A stretch of DNA of 64,000 bases from an uncultured Bacteroidota bacterium (GCA_902519955.1 CABYMF010000003.1:1-64000); one strand, 5' to 3'; shown: positions 19,417 to 30,394, numbered from the stretch's first letter. Made by a program: numbers and translations. The notes: a model not told the origin generated them from the sequence alone.

Positions 19417-21755
19417 TTTAAGGGTTTAAATACCTTTCTATCACTAAGATTCATTAATATTTTATTTTTTGAATAAAGAAGAGGAAAAAACTTATCATTT
19501 GCCCAATCTTCATAAAGATTTTTATAAAATTCACTTTTAGGATTACCTGATTGCCCAGGAGAATTTGTAGCAAAACTTTTATCCCAATCTTTTGTATTAA
19601 TTACTACTCTAAAACTTCCACCTGATCTTTGATTTAATTCATTTGATGTTGATCCTGGTGTAAATCCATCACCTCCTCTTGGATAAGTTTTTAAGGCAAT
19701 TATATCCTTAATAGAGTCATTAACAATTTTCTCAAGGGGATGATATATCTTCACGTGTTTGTAATTAATCTGCCCATAAACCCAATAACTTGAGTCTTCT
19801 CCATATTTTTCCTTTAAAGTATTTATTGCTTGATCAAAGGTTCTATCAAGAAATAGACTTTTTTGTTGATCATCCATCTTTGATATACCTTCAATAACTT
19901 TATAAATTTGAACTTCAATATATTTTTGTACTTCCTTTGGAACAAACTCTCTCATAAATTCAAAGGAAATCTGAGTTTGCCATTCAATATATATTCCTGC
20001 CTCAACAGAATTTTTATCTAATATATTGTTCCACTTTAAAAGTTTTTCAAAGTATTCAATATTATTTTTAATATATCCTTTTGAAAGTTCAATTATTTCC
20101 TTTGATGGAATAGAAAAATAGTCTACTTGAAGATTAATCATATCTTCCATGTCAAATTTATCTTTACCCTCAAGAACACTATTAACCCTATCACCTCTAT
20201 ATGGATCAGCCCAGTCATATCCTATCACGTCCCATCTGTCATAATCCTCAGGCGTTACATTTTGATTTGCAGTTGCTATATATCCTTTTTCTGGATTAAA
20301 AATATTAGGTTTCTCAATTATCTCAATATAATCCTCCCATTCAAAATTTCCGTTTCCACTTACTGGAACAAGACCGCTATGAGTTTTTCTAATAGGAGCA
20401 ATTCCTACGGCTTGCCATCCTATATCTCCATATTTGTCAGCCCAAACCATATTTTCTCCAGGAATATTAAAATAATTAGAAGCTTTTCTGTATTCTTCCC
20501 AATTTTTTGCTTGATCCATTCTAAGTGATGCTAAATAAGGCGACCCTCCAACCTCAGACCAAGCATTTTTTACAGCATATGCTTTATTTCTTTTTTCATC
20601 TATAAATGTTACTGGTCCATGAACTGAATAAAAAAGCTCAACGTTAACATTATCTTTGTCTTTTACAGCAATAGACTCATTTACTATTTTAAAGTTTCTC
20701 CACTTACCTTTATGCATGTATTGTAAATAATTATTTGGATTTAAATCATAGACATATAAATCCTCAGCATCTGTTCTAAAAACAGTTAACCCCCATGCCC
20801 CAACTCCATTATGTCCAATTGATATTCCAGGAATTTCAGGTTCACCTCCTCCAATCACATTCCAACCTGGTGCAACTAAATGGGCCATATACCGTAAAGA
20901 TGGATTTGAAAGGGATCTATGAGGGTCATTTGCAAGTAATGGGAACCCATTAAATGATTTATTTCCAGAAATTGCCCAATTATTACTCCCGATCGAATAC
21001 TCATCATTAATATGAATATGAGATTTAGAAAGAGTAATGTCATCTTCAGATTGATACTTATCTAAAATATAGTGTTTTTTAAACTCAATGGGTTCTCTAT
21101 ATGCATTATAGAGTCTTAATATATCATGCTTTAAATCCTCATAGGTTAGATCATTATCTAATCTTATATCCGGGTCTTTAGGGTGAAACCACATAAGTTC
21201 TTTAACTCTATCTTCACCAATCAGTGAAACAGCCCTACCAATATTTAGTTCCTGGTCGATATTCCCTAAAAGTCCTTGATGGCGTGAAATAACATCTTCA
21301 TTAGTCCATTTCTCAGGCTTTATACCTAATAATTTAAATTCAAATGGAAGTTGAGATGGAGTCTCGTTAATTTCTTCTATATATTTATTTATCCCAGATA
21401 CAAATGATGAAACAATTTCAAAACCATCTTCATGGTAGTGATTAAGTTCATCCACCATATTCCCTCTAAACTTAAAAAGTCTGGTACCTATATCTCTATC
21501 TAATTCATCTTCTCCTAAGATTTCTGATACCGTGCCAGTAGCTTGCCTTCTCCATATTTCAAATTGAAATAATCTATCCTTTGCAGCAAGGTATCCTTGC
21601 ATAAAGAATAAATCATTCTGGTTATTTGCATATATGTGATTTATGCCATACTTATCTCTAAGAACTTCAACTTCATCAGATAATCCATCAATTAGGACTG
21701 AATTTGAACATGAATATAAGATGGCAGCAATAAATAGTAGAATAGGTTTTTTCAT
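19404..21755 (-). CDS. penicillin acylase family protein
   Basis: 'EVEVLRDKYGINHIYA', 'IGSNNWAISGNKSFNGFPLLANDPH', 'TPGSTSNELNQRSGGSFRVV'. Confidence 0.93.
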   Translation of the reverse strand: MKKPILLFIAAILYSCSNSVLIDGLSDEVEVLRDKYGINHIYANNQNDLFFMQGYLAAKDRLFQFEIWRRQATGTVSEILGEDELDRDIGTRLFKFRGNMVDELNHYHEDGFEIVSSFVSGINKYIEEINETPSQLPFEFKLLGIKPEKWTNEDVISRHQGLLGNIDQELNIGRAVSLIGEDRVKELMWFHPKDPDIRLDNDLTYEDLKHDILRLYNAYREPIEFKKHYILDKYQSEDDITLSKSHIHINDEYSIGSNNWAISGNKSFNGFPLLANDPHRSLSNPSLRYMAHLVAPGWNVIGGGEPEIPGISIGHNGVGAWGLTVFRTDAEDLYVYDLNPNNYLQYMHKGKWRNFKIVNESIAVKDKDNVNVELFYSVHGPVTFIDEKRNKAYAVKNAWSEVGGSPYLASLRMDQAKNWEEYRKASNYFNIPGENMVWADKYGDIGWQAVGIAPIRKTHSGLVPVSGNGNFEWEDYIEIIEKPNIFNPEKGYIATANQNVTPEDYDRWDVIGYDWADPYRGDRVNSVLEGKDKFDMEDMINLQVDYFSIPSKEIIELSKGYIKNNIEYFEKLLKWNNILDKNSVEAGIYIEWQTQISFEFMREFVPKEVQKYIEVQIYKVIEGISKMDDQQKSLFLDRTFDQAINTLKEKYGEDSSYWVYGQINYKHVKIYHPLEKIVNDSIKDIIALKTYPRGGDGFTPGSTSNELNQRSGGSFRVVINTKDWDKSFATNSPGQSGNPKSEFYKNLYEDWANDKFFPLLYSKNKILMNLSDRKVFKPLNQSE

Positions 21756-21777
21756 ATTGTGGCTTTATTCTAAATTA

Positions 21778-22680
21778 TCAAAAAAATATCTCTTGTGCTA
21801 ATCTGAAAGTATTAGAGTGAGCTTCAATAATATTCTTTAATATCGAAGAATAACCTCCTCCCATTGAAACTTGGACAGGAATAGAGTTTTTATTACATAT
21901 TTCAAGGACATACCTATCTCTTTTCTTACAACCCTCTATTGATAGCGATAATCTTCCAAGTTTATCATTTTCTAATACATCAACACCAGATAAATAAAAG
22001 ATAAAATCTGGTTTAAATTTATCTATTTCTCTTGGTATAGTTTCCTTTAATACCTTAAGATATTCTTCGTCTTTTGTATTATCATTAAACTCTATATCCA
22101 AATCACTTTTTTCCTTTCTAAATGGATAGTTTTTTTTACCATGAAATGAAAGTGTAAATACATTAGGGTTTGAATTGAAGAGTGATGCAGTTCCATTTCC
22201 TTGATGAACATCAAGGTCAATAATCATTATTTTTTTTGCTAATTGTTCATTTAAAAGATAATTTGCTCCTATAGCTTGATCATTTAACATACAAAATGCT
22301 TCTCCTTTATTGTAAAATGCATGATGAGTTCCACCTGCAATATTCATTGATATTCCATTCTTAATTGAATAATGAATACCCTGAATAGTGCCATCTGCAA
22401 TTTCCATTTCTCTTTCCACTAAATCCTTGCTTAATGGAAATCCGATTTCTCGTATTTCTTTTTTAGATAAATTAAGGGATGTAAATCTTTTAAAATATTC
22501 AACTTCGTGAGTTAATAAAACTATATTCTCATCAATTTTTTTTGGTTTAAAAAAATTATCACTCGTACAGGTATTTTCACGAATAAGCTGCTCAGGAATT
22601 AACTCATACTTAATCATAGGAAATCTATGATTCTCTTCTAGAGGGTATATATAATTTTCATTAAAGGCTATCTTAAGCAT
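21778..22680 (-). CDS. histone deacetylase-like protein
   Basis: 'AGGTHHAFYNKGEAFCMLNDQAIGANYLL', 'IIDLDVHQGNGTASLF', 'SGVDVLENDKLGRLSLS'. Confidence 0.93.
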   Translation of the reverse strand: MLKIAFNENYIYPLEENHRFPMIKYELIPEQLIRENTCTSDNFFKPKKIDENIVLLTHEVEYFKRFTSLNLSKKEIREIGFPLSKDLVEREMEIADGTIQGIHYSIKNGISMNIAGGTHHAFYNKGEAFCMLNDQAIGANYLLNEQLAKKIMIIDLDVHQGNGTASLFNSNPNVFTLSFHGKKNYPFRKEKSDLDIEFNDNTKDEEYLKVLKETIPREIDKFKPDFIFYLSGVDVLENDKLGRLSLSIEGCKKRDRYVLEICNKNSIPVQVSMGGGYSSILKNIIEAHSNTFRLAQEIFF

Positions 22681-22692
22681 TGAGATAAATAT

Positions 22693-22724
22693 AAAAAAAA
22701 AGACCTCACTAGGAGGTCTTTTTT
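22693..22724. terminator. intrinsic terminator
   Basis: AAAGACCTC-actag-GAGGTCTTTTTT. Confidence 0.8.
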
Positions 22725-22743
22725 ATGACTTACATAAAATGTA

Positions 22744-23484
22744 TTAATTATCAGAACTTAGCTCTGGAATTAACCTCATGTGTCGAATTCTTCTCTCTTC
22801 AACAGCAGCTTCAACTCTTGAACCATCTTGGTCATATGAGTCAGGCCCAAACATTTCATTATATTTTTCAATTAATGCTTGAAGTGGTTCGCCGTAATCA
22901 GATTGTTGGTCTTCAAAACCAGAGTGATCAAAAAATACAGCAACCCAGTTACCATCACATCCTGATGAACATGCTAATACTGTTGTTCTAGACATTTGAA
23001 TTTCCATAGCATTTCTTGCCATAACTTGTCTTTCTCTAAATCTCCAGAAATCTTGACCTTTACCTTCTTTAACTTTATAAAATATTACTCTTCTAAGTAA
23101 ATCTTCATTTGAAGGGTTTTCAGGAGACCAGGAAGCCCACCCAACTCTATTCCACATTGCAGTTCTAGAAGACTGGTCATTCTCTATATATTGAGACACA
23201 TTTTTTGCCCAATAATCTAATTCATCTTGATAATCATTGTCGAAAGAAGCAGGATCACCTACTTGAGCTCTCCATATTTTACCTGCATTAGGTCCTGTAA
23301 GGATGTTGAAGGTATAGAATGAAGATCGTCCATCTTCATTGTTAAACATTTTGGTTTTCTTACCACCCCATTTAATGAAGTTGTCCATTTGACCATCCTT
23401 AACCTCTATGGTACGCGTCATTACACTTTGACTATTTAGTGTAATAGTTAGAATAAGAAATAAAATTGATAATAAATTTTTCAT
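22744..23484 (-). CDS. secreted protein, putative tandem ABM-like family (paralog D)
   Basis: 'IEVKDGQMDNFIKWGGKKTKMFN', 'RRVIFYKVKEGKGQDFWRFRERQV', 'ACSSGCDGNWVAVFF', 'LIPELSS'. Confidence 0.7.
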   Translation of the reverse strand: MKNLLSILFLILTITLNSQSVMTRTIEVKDGQMDNFIKWGGKKTKMFNNEDGRSSFYTFNILTGPNAGKIWRAQVGDPASFDNDYQDELDYWAKNVSQYIENDQSSRTAMWNRVGWASWSPENPSNEDLLRRVIFYKVKEGKGQDFWRFRERQVMARNAMEIQMSRTTVLACSSGCDGNWVAVFFDHSGFEDQQSDYGEPLQALIEKYNEMFGPDSYDQDGSRVEAAVEERRIRHMRLIPELSSDN

Positions 23485-23508
23485 AATAATTTGTTTTAAA
23501 TATTAATA

Positions 23509-24246
23509 TTAATTGACAGGAGAAGAACTTAATTCAGGTAAGAACATAAGATCTCTTAATCTTTGGCCATTTGGCATTAATGAAGCTTCCATTTTACCCA
23601 AATCTTGTTCATATGAATCATTACCATATAATTCATTATATTTTTCAACTGCTTTTTCAATTTCTACATTACCTGCAGATTGATCTGCATAGTTTTTATA
23701 ATTATAAAAAACAACTGCATTAGATCCGTTACATCCTGAAGCACACCACCATGTAGTCATGTTTGTACTAGTATTTGCCTCTTTGTGGGCATTAGCAAGT
23801 CTACCTCTAAATTTCCAGAAGTCATCAGCTAGAGTAGGATCAAAATTATAAAAAAGAGCTCTAACTAGAGGTTTTAACTCATTTGATTCAGGTTCATATG
23901 AACCACCAGTAGCTTTCCCCCATCTTCTAACTGCTCCAGAAGTATGTAGATCACCAACAGTTTTCTGCCAGTATGCATTACCCTCAGTATCAACATCATC
24001 AAGTCCTGCTATATTTTCTGCAATTTGGACTCTCCATAAATCTTGTGCGTTAGCACCACTTAATATTTGAAAGGTATACCATTTAGCATCATCAGCTCCA
24101 CTATTAAACATCTTTGTTTTTTTAGCAACACCTTCCATCATCTTTTCCATTTGCCCTGGCTTTACATCCAGAACTCTAGTCACAGCAACTTGGCTACTAG
24201 CGACAGAAAAAGATAGTATTGTAATTAGTAAAAATAATTTTCTCAT
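23509..24246 (-). CDS. secreted protein, putative tandem ABM-like family (paralog E)
   Basis: 'LDVKPGQMEKMMEGVAKKTKMFN', 'VRALFYNFDPTLADDFWKFRGRL', 'WCASGCNGSNAVVFY', 'FLPELSS'. Confidence 0.7.
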   Translation of the reverse strand: MRKLFLLITILSFSVASSQVAVTRVLDVKPGQMEKMMEGVAKKTKMFNSGADDAKWYTFQILSGANAQDLWRVQIAENIAGLDDVDTEGNAYWQKTVGDLHTSGAVRRWGKATGGSYEPESNELKPLVRALFYNFDPTLADDFWKFRGRLANAHKEANTSTNMTTWWCASGCNGSNAVVFYNYKNYADQSAGNVEIEKAVEKYNELYGNDSYEQDLGKMEASLMPNGQRLRDLMFLPELSSSPVN

Positions 24247-24542
24247 TTTAATTAGTTTAGGTTATAATTCATAAATGTAAGTTATACTAATGATTTTTAT
24301 GTTAACTAATTGTAAACAGTTTAGAATGATTCTAACTAAGAAAAATTAATTTAAAAAGTTAATATGTTGATAATCAACATCAAGAAAATAATTATAAGAA
24401 TTAAAAAGCTAAAATTTTTGACAGGATCTTTCATTTTTTTAATTTTTTTTCAATTAAAAACTTCCATATCAAAAGAAATAACATTGTAAAGATTAAAAAT
24501 TTAATATCTATTGAATCTCCATAATTTAAAAAGTCTCTCATG

Positions 24543-25349
24543 TTAATCTTCTATGATAAATGTAGTTGTATTAAGAGTGTCTAATTCGATTACTTTGTTG
24601 TTTAAATTTACCTCTAGATATACAAGAGTTGCAGTTTTTTTTTTAACATCTAGATTTAGTGAGAATAAGGCCCTATCCTGATCCTCAATTACTCCAGCGA
24701 AAGTACCACTCTTAACAAAATTAATATTTGTATTAAGTCGTGAATCATAATATCCACTAAACTTTGTTAATGTGGGTAGGTTAGTTTTTATCAATATACC
24801 CTTTTTATTAATCTCTAGTGTTCCTTTGATATTAAGGTTATTATAATTTATTCCATTGTCTCTGTAGACCTTTATTTTGTATTCTCCAATTAAATTAGCT
24901 TCTGATAAATATTCTCCAATTTGTCTGTCCGCTTTATACCTGTAATACTCATCTTCATCAATAAAATTGAAATAATCTCTAAAATAGTTAGAGTATATTT
25001 TGTCTGAGGCTAGTACTTCCAATTTTTTTCCAGAAAATTCCCATTTTGCTAATTTTTGAACTTCTTTATAATCACCTTTTAATATCAAGTATGATCTGTA
25101 CTTATTTTTATTCTCACTTTGTTCAAGTAACCAATGAATACTATCACCTTTTATTACAGTATACCTATTTCCATAATGAGATATTATATCTTCAATTTCA
25201 CCTTTAATTTCATAATCTTGAAATTTTAGACTTGCGTACATATTATTAAAATCAATAAAATATTCAAAGTCATTCAAATCATAATACTTTTGAGACCAAG
25301 AATTAAAAGTTGTCAAAAAAAATAATATTGAGAATATTAAGTTCTTCAT
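24543..25349 (-). CDS. hypothetical secreted protein
   Basis: Signal peptide MKNLIFSILFFLTTFNSWSQ; beta-rich. Confidence 0.6.
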   Translation of the reverse strand: MKNLIFSILFFLTTFNSWSQKYYDLNDFEYFIDFNNMYASLKFQDYEIKGEIEDIISHYGNRYTVIKGDSIHWLLEQSENKNKYRSYLILKGDYKEVQKLAKWEFSGKKLEVLASDKIYSNYFRDYFNFIDEDEYYRYKADRQIGEYLSEANLIGEYKIKVYRDNGINYNNLNIKGTLEINKKGILIKTNLPTLTKFSGYYDSRLNTNINFVKSGTFAGVIEDQDRALFSLNLDVKKKTATLVYLEVNLNNKVIELDTLNTTTFIIED

Positions 25350-25582
25350 TTTAAAAAGTATTTTAATATTACGATTAAAAATAATATTAACCCGGTTGAT
25401 ATTAGGATGTAAGGGTTAATAAAATTGTTAAGAAGTTTAGCAAAAATCATTAAAGCCAAAATATTTAAAGTAATAGATAATAGAACTAATATTGTTAAAT
25501 AAATATCTTTCATAATAAAATTAACTACAATTTTAGGATATATTTGTTTATAGTTAATTACCCATTTTAATTTTAATGACAA
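25346..25582 (-). CDS. small membrane protein
   Basis: Hydrophobic; overlaps the start of the downstream gene; true start probably MKDIYLTILVLL. Confidence 0.45.
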   Translation of the reverse strand: MSLKLKWVINYKQIYPKIVVNFIMKDIYLTILVLLSITLNILALMIFAKLLNNFINPYILISTGLILFLIVILKYFLK

Positions 25583-26355
25583 ATTCTAATTTAAAAAATA
25601 TATTTGGATCTTCTTACACAAATGATTTCTTTTTGAATGGAAAGAAATTTTCAAAATCTTTGCAACAGGATGGGATACTAATTTTTAAATCATTTATTGG
25701 AAATGATGGGATAAATTCTTTACAACAAGAAGCAAAGAAATTAAAAGATTTTTCTTATAAGAGTACATCAGAATATAATGTTTATGTTTCAGAATATGAT
25801 TCATCTTTTTCAATTAACAGTGCTAGAAATAGGATGATGTCAACCTCAAAGAAATGTGTTCCAAACGATTTAATTCCAAGTGATTCAATTCTTCAAAAAA
25901 TATATGATTCAAAAATAATAAAATCCTTTTTTAAAGATATCCTAGGTAAAGAAGAACTTCACCCATACTCTGATCCCCTATCTAGTATTAATATTAATTA
26001 TTATGACAAAGGCGATGCCTTAGGATGGCATTTTGATAATTCGGACTTTACTATTACATTACTTATAAAGAACTGTGAAAAAGGCGGTATGTATGAGTTT
26101 TTTAATGATATGAGATATGTAAATGGCAAGGAAAATTATGATTTTGTAGAAGAAATATTAGATAATAAGGTTAAAGGAACTGTTGTAAATACCTTTGAAG
26201 GAGATTTAATGATATTTAAAGGAAATAAATCTATACATCAGGTAACTGCAGTAGAAGAAGGAGAGAGGATATTAGTAACATTTAACTATAACGAAACTTC
26301 AGGTGTAGCCCTTTCTGAAAAATCTAGAAAGACTTTTTTTGGAAGAATAAAATAA
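25576..26355 (+). CDS. 2OG-Fe(II) oxygenase-like protein
   Basis: 'GDALGWHFDNSDFTITLLI' (HxD), 'GDLMIFKGNKSIHQVTAVEEGERILVTFNY'. Confidence 0.8.
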   Translation: MTNSNLKNIFGSSYTNDFFLNGKKFSKSLQQDGILIFKSFIGNDGINSLQQEAKKLKDFSYKSTSEYNVYVSEYDSSFSINSARNRMMSTSKKCVPNDLIPSDSILQKIYDSKIIKSFFKDILGKEELHPYSDPLSSININYYDKGDALGWHFDNSDFTITLLIKNCEKGGMYEFFNDMRYVNGKENYDFVEEILDNKVKGTVVNTFEGDLMIFKGNKSIHQVTAVEEGERILVTFNYNETSGVALSEKSRKTFFGRIK

Positions 26356-26384
26356 ATTAATACCTCCTAAGAGGCCTTAATCAT

Positions 26385-26899
26385 TTATTCAGGAACAGTT
26401 CTTTGCTGCTCATATACATTAAAATTTACAATTTTACCTTCACTAATAACTGCATCATGAACCTGATAAAAATTTGTTTCTTCTCCATTAATAGTAAAAG
26501 TCATCTGATGACCTGAAGTAACATAATTGTTAAATTCTCCTGTTTCAGTGTTTTCTCCAGTATTATTAATAAACCATTGAGGTGACCATTTTACATCTGT
26601 TGCTGCAACCCATTCTTTCAGAAACTCTATATGAGCTTCATTACCTTTAATATATTGACCGGCTGGACCCCATACTTCAATATCATCTGAATTCATTTGA
26701 GATATTTTATCATAATCTCTGTTATTATGAGCAGCTAAATATTCAACCCATACTTCAGTATTATCAGATGCTAACGTTATGTCAGATCTATCTCCATCTG
26801 CTCCAATGCTAAATCCTATAATTACAGGAGAATTGTCTGGTGTATCACAAGAAAAAGAAATCAAATAAATTGTCGTAAGTAATATATATATTTTGTTCA
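26385..26899 (-). CDS. SnoaL/NTF2-like lipoprotein
   Basis: MNKIYILLTTIYLISFSCDT start; 'WVEYLAAHNNRDYDKISQMNSDDIEVWGPAGQYIKGNEAHIEFL'. Confidence 0.75.
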
Positions 26900-26928
26900 T
26901 TTTTTTATATTTTTTAATTCTATTAAAG

Positions 26929-28557
26929 TTAGTTATAATTTTTAGGTGATTTTCTCTTTTTTGATTTTTTTTCATATGCATACCCTAGATTGTACAATAG
27001 CTGTTCCTTAAACGATCTAGTAATGAATGTAATGTTAGTTGGCTGACCATCCTTTTGATATCCCATAGGAACTGTTAAAGCGGGAAAATGAGCAGCAGCA
27101 GCAATTCCAGCCATATCATTATCAACAGATATAAATACATCAAAATCATTATCGTCCATTATTTTGTTCAAGAATTTATTAGCCTCTACTTTTGTTATCT
27201 TTTTCATCTCAACTAAACTTGAATCAGTAACTGTGTCATAAACAATCTCATTAAATAAATGTTGATTATACGGGGCATGCAAAATGATATTTTCATTATT
27301 GAATTTAACTATATCATCAATATCTTTAATAACTAAATCCTTATTAGCATGTTCTAATATATACTTAGGTAAATCACGTTTCATATCTGAAGTTAAAATT
27401 TTTCTAAAGTAGGGTAAGATGATTTTATTAGGTTCAAACGATTTAGTTTTGATACCAATCGCATTAAGATCTTTAACTGCATTACTGAAAATAGAATTAT
27501 TTAAATACTCAGATGAAAAACCAATTTTGACTTTAGATGTATTAAAATTTTTCATTTTATTTAAATCTATTTTCTTTGATAAAAAACTTAACTCATCATT
27601 TTTGTCAAAACCTATTAATGAATTATATATTAATGCGTTATCATATACATTTTTTGTCATAGGTCCTACTGTATCAAAAAAACTAGATATAGGAATGACG
27701 CCAGTCCTGCTAATACTCCCAACTGTAGGCTTGAGTCCTACTAAAGAATTTTTTGATGATGGAGATAAAATTGATCCTGATGTCTCTGATCCCAATGCGG
27801 CAACCGCAAAATTTGCAGCTATTGAGACTCCACTGCCTGAACTAGATCCTCCAGATTCAAACTTTTTTCTTCCATATGGATTTAATGTCTGACCACCGAT
27901 TGAACTATATCCAACAGGACATGGCCTACAAAAATAGTAAGCCCACTCACTCATATTTAATTTACCTAAGATCAGGATATCTTTTTCTTTTAATTGTTCT
28001 ACAACGAAAGCATCTTCATCAACTAAGTTGTTTGAGAGAACTGATGCACCTGCTGATGTAATCATATTTTTAACATTTATATTATCCTTTATTAAAATAG
28101 GCATGCCATAAAGTAAATTAGTAGCTTCCTTTTTATCCATCCTTTTTGCTTGATCAATAACATTAGGATTAAGAGATATAATGGAGTTGAGGTAAAATTC
28201 TTTATCCATTTCAAAAAGGTAAATTCGATAAATAAAAAACTTTACTAATTTTTCATAGCTTAAGTTTTTATTTAAAATTTGACTCTGTATAAAGCTAATG
28301 TCTTTATTTAAAATTAATTTTTTAAGTGAATCATATTCTGTAGTATCATATGATCTTATAAAACTATGGAAGGGTTCAAAAATATCATTCTTATTTCTAA
28401 ATATAGATTGAATTCTTTTATATCTCATTCTTTCAATTTCATGGTTTGAGTTATACTCAATCTCATCAACTTCATCATAATTTTCCCAAGTTATAATATT
28501 GTTGTTGTTGCAAGAAGTCGATAAAAAAATCATCAAAATTACTTTAAATTTTTTCAT
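26929..28557 (-). CDS. amidase family lipoprotein
   Basis: 'LYGMPILIKDNI', 'GKLNMSEWAYYF', 'GGSSSGSGVSIAANFAVAALGSETSGSI' amidase signature. Confidence 0.93.
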   Translation of the reverse strand: MKKFKVILMIFLSTSCNNNNIITWENYDEVDEIEYNSNHEIERMRYKRIQSIFRNKNDIFEPFHSFIRSYDTTEYDSLKKLILNKDISFIQSQILNKNLSYEKLVKFFIYRIYLFEMDKEFYLNSIISLNPNVIDQAKRMDKKEATNLLYGMPILIKDNINVKNMITSAGASVLSNNLVDEDAFVVEQLKEKDILILGKLNMSEWAYYFCRPCPVGYSSIGGQTLNPYGRKKFESGGSSSGSGVSIAANFAVAALGSETSGSILSPSSKNSLVGLKPTVGSISRTGVIPISSFFDTVGPMTKNVYDNALIYNSLIGFDKNDELSFLSKKIDLNKMKNFNTSKVKIGFSSEYLNNSIFSNAVKDLNAIGIKTKSFEPNKIILPYFRKILTSDMKRDLPKYILEHANKDLVIKDIDDIVKFNNENIILHAPYNQHLFNEIVYDTVTDSSLVEMKKITKVEANKFLNKIMDDNDFDVFISVDNDMAGIAAAAHFPALTVPMGYQKDGQPTNITFITRSFKEQLLYNLGYAYEKKSKKRKSPKNYN

Positions 28558-29792
28558 TATAAATTATTTATTTTTTTGAATTTCAAACTTATAAAAATTC
28601 CAATTAATGATGATAATACAAGAATAAGATAGATGAATTGATGCCCTCTAATTCCATCATAATTATCCAATAGATAACCGTATAATGGAGTGGCAAAAAT
28701 ATCTGGAGTATATCCAATAATAGATACAATTCCAACTGCAGTTCCAATTAATGATATAGGAATATCACCATTTTTTAGTATTGAAAAATATAAGCCTCTT
28801 ATCGAATATGTTCCAACCGCAACAATTATTAGTGATAATATAAACAATGAATTAAGTCCAGCTACAATTATACCTGAAGAAAATAATATAGCACCAATTA
28901 ACATTATCATGAATCCACCAATAATAACATTAATGTTACCAGATTTATCTGCAAATAAGGCAATAGAAATACAAGCTAATGGTCTTAAATATTGTTGATA
29001 AGCTCCAATTTTTGCAGCCTCAATTTGGTCAAACAACATTATCTCCGAGGCATATAAAGAGTAAATGTCAGTTATTTTATAACCCATATATGCAGTTAAT
29101 ATTATTAGTCCAATCAAAATAATTGATTTAGATTTTATTAATTTTTTCATATCTCTTAGATTTCCAATTCTTGCATCATTTTTGACCTCTATATTTAAAG
29201 AAATGAAAACATAAACACCTGTCATAAAAACAATAAACGAAGATACGCCAATCACATATCTAAATGCATTTTGTTTTTCTTGAATGGTTGAGGCTGAAAT
29301 ATCACCAACTACAACAAAAGAAAAAATTAAAACACCTATTATTCCTATAGATGAAGCAACAATTCCTCTTCCTGCATCTAGAAAGCTAAATGTTTGTCCT
29401 TGTTTATATAAACCACCAATAATTGAAGTTGCCTTAATCATAGGTGCCCAAAAAAGATAAACAGTGGTAAATCCCCAATAAGCAAAAAGGAACTGCATTG
29501 AATAATATGATGGATAAGTCATCATAAAAACCCCTCCCAGCGAAGTTAATATTAATGAATATGATAGTAATCTTCTAGGAGAATATTTATCAGCTAAAGC
29601 TCCTCCTAAAATGTAAGAAAAGAAAGCTACAAAACCATAAGTTGAAAACAATGTTCCAAGGTCTAAATTTGATAGATTAAATACTTCTAAAAATGTAGGT
29701 CTAAAAATTCTTGCTAGAACATATGGTAATATATATATTGATTCAGCGGCTAGAATTAATGTAAAAAGATATTTATAGTATTGATTTTTAAT
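28557..29792 (-). CDS. MFS transporter, start codon uncertain (ATT or ATC)
   Basis: Frame extends upstream of the tracked TTG start as IKNQYYKYLFTLILAAESIYILPYVLARIFRPTFLEVFNLSNLDLGT-LFSTYGF, a normal MFS N-terminus. Confidence 0.8.
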   Translation of the reverse strand: MKNQYYKYLFTLILAAESIYILPYVLARIFRPTFLEVFNLSNLDLGTLFSTYGFVAFFSYILGGALADKYSPRRLLSYSLILTSLGGVFMMTYPSYYSMQFLFAYWGFTTVYLFWAPMIKATSIIGGLYKQGQTFSFLDAGRGIVASSIGIIGVLIFSFVVVGDISASTIQEKQNAFRYVIGVSSFIVFMTGVYVFISLNIEVKNDARIGNLRDMKKLIKSKSIILIGLIILTAYMGYKITDIYSLYASEIMLFDQIEAAKIGAYQQYLRPLACISIALFADKSGNINVIIGGFMIMLIGAILFSSGIIVAGLNSLFILSLIIVAVGTYSIRGLYFSILKNGDIPISLIGTAVGIVSIIGYTPDIFATPLYGYLLDNYDGIRGHQFIYLILVLSSLIGIFISLKFKKINNL

Positions 29793-29847
29793 GATTAATT
29801 AGCTTTTTGTTAAGATATAATATTTTAATTTATTAATAGTTTTAAAG

Positions 29848-30384
29848 ATGATTAAAATACTTTACAACTTGTTGTTATCTTCAATGTCTTTGATATTACT
29901 TTCATGTTCAAAAGAAGATGTTTCTCTATTTTATGATGAGGTTATTGGTAAAATTTTTGTTAGAGTTGATCAAATTGAGTCAATGAATAAATCAATTGAT
30001 CAAATAGATCCATCAGAATATGCTTTTGTAAAAAACTTCAGTCCTGAAAAAGGCCACACAGTTATGTATTTTGTTGAAAGTAGCCAAACTTGCACAATTT
30101 TTAATGCATGGTTTCAAATGAATATCTTGAAGCATACCGCAAAGGTAGTTGAAGCAAATGTAAAGCATGGAAAAATATACGACTTAAAGGATCACAAAGT
30201 TAAATATGAAATTATTCAAAACACCCCACTTAGAGTAACATATAATCTAGCTAATGGAACACAAATAATTGTTGAAGAAATAGAAAGAGAATTATTCTTC
30301 AAAGCAAAGGAAAGTTGGGTGTACAAATCAAGAAATACAGTTGATACAACTTTTTCAAGATGTTCTAATATTAATTTAGATTAA
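29848..30384 (+). CDS. hypothetical lipoprotein
   Basis: 'LLSSMSLILLSCSKED'. Confidence 0.6.
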   Translation: MIKILYNLLLSSMSLILLSCSKEDVSLFYDEVIGKIFVRVDQIESMNKSIDQIDPSEYAFVKNFSPEKGHTVMYFVESSQTCTIFNAWFQMNILKHTAKVVEANVKHGKIYDLKDHKVKYEIIQNTPLRVTYNLANGTQIIVEEIERELFFKAKESWVYKSRNTVDTTFSRCSNINLD

Positions 30385-30394
30385 ACATTTAATT

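Noticed and set aside
27419-28061. Plus-strand ORFs inside the amidase region
   Set aside because: Antisense to a clear amidase; no independent support.
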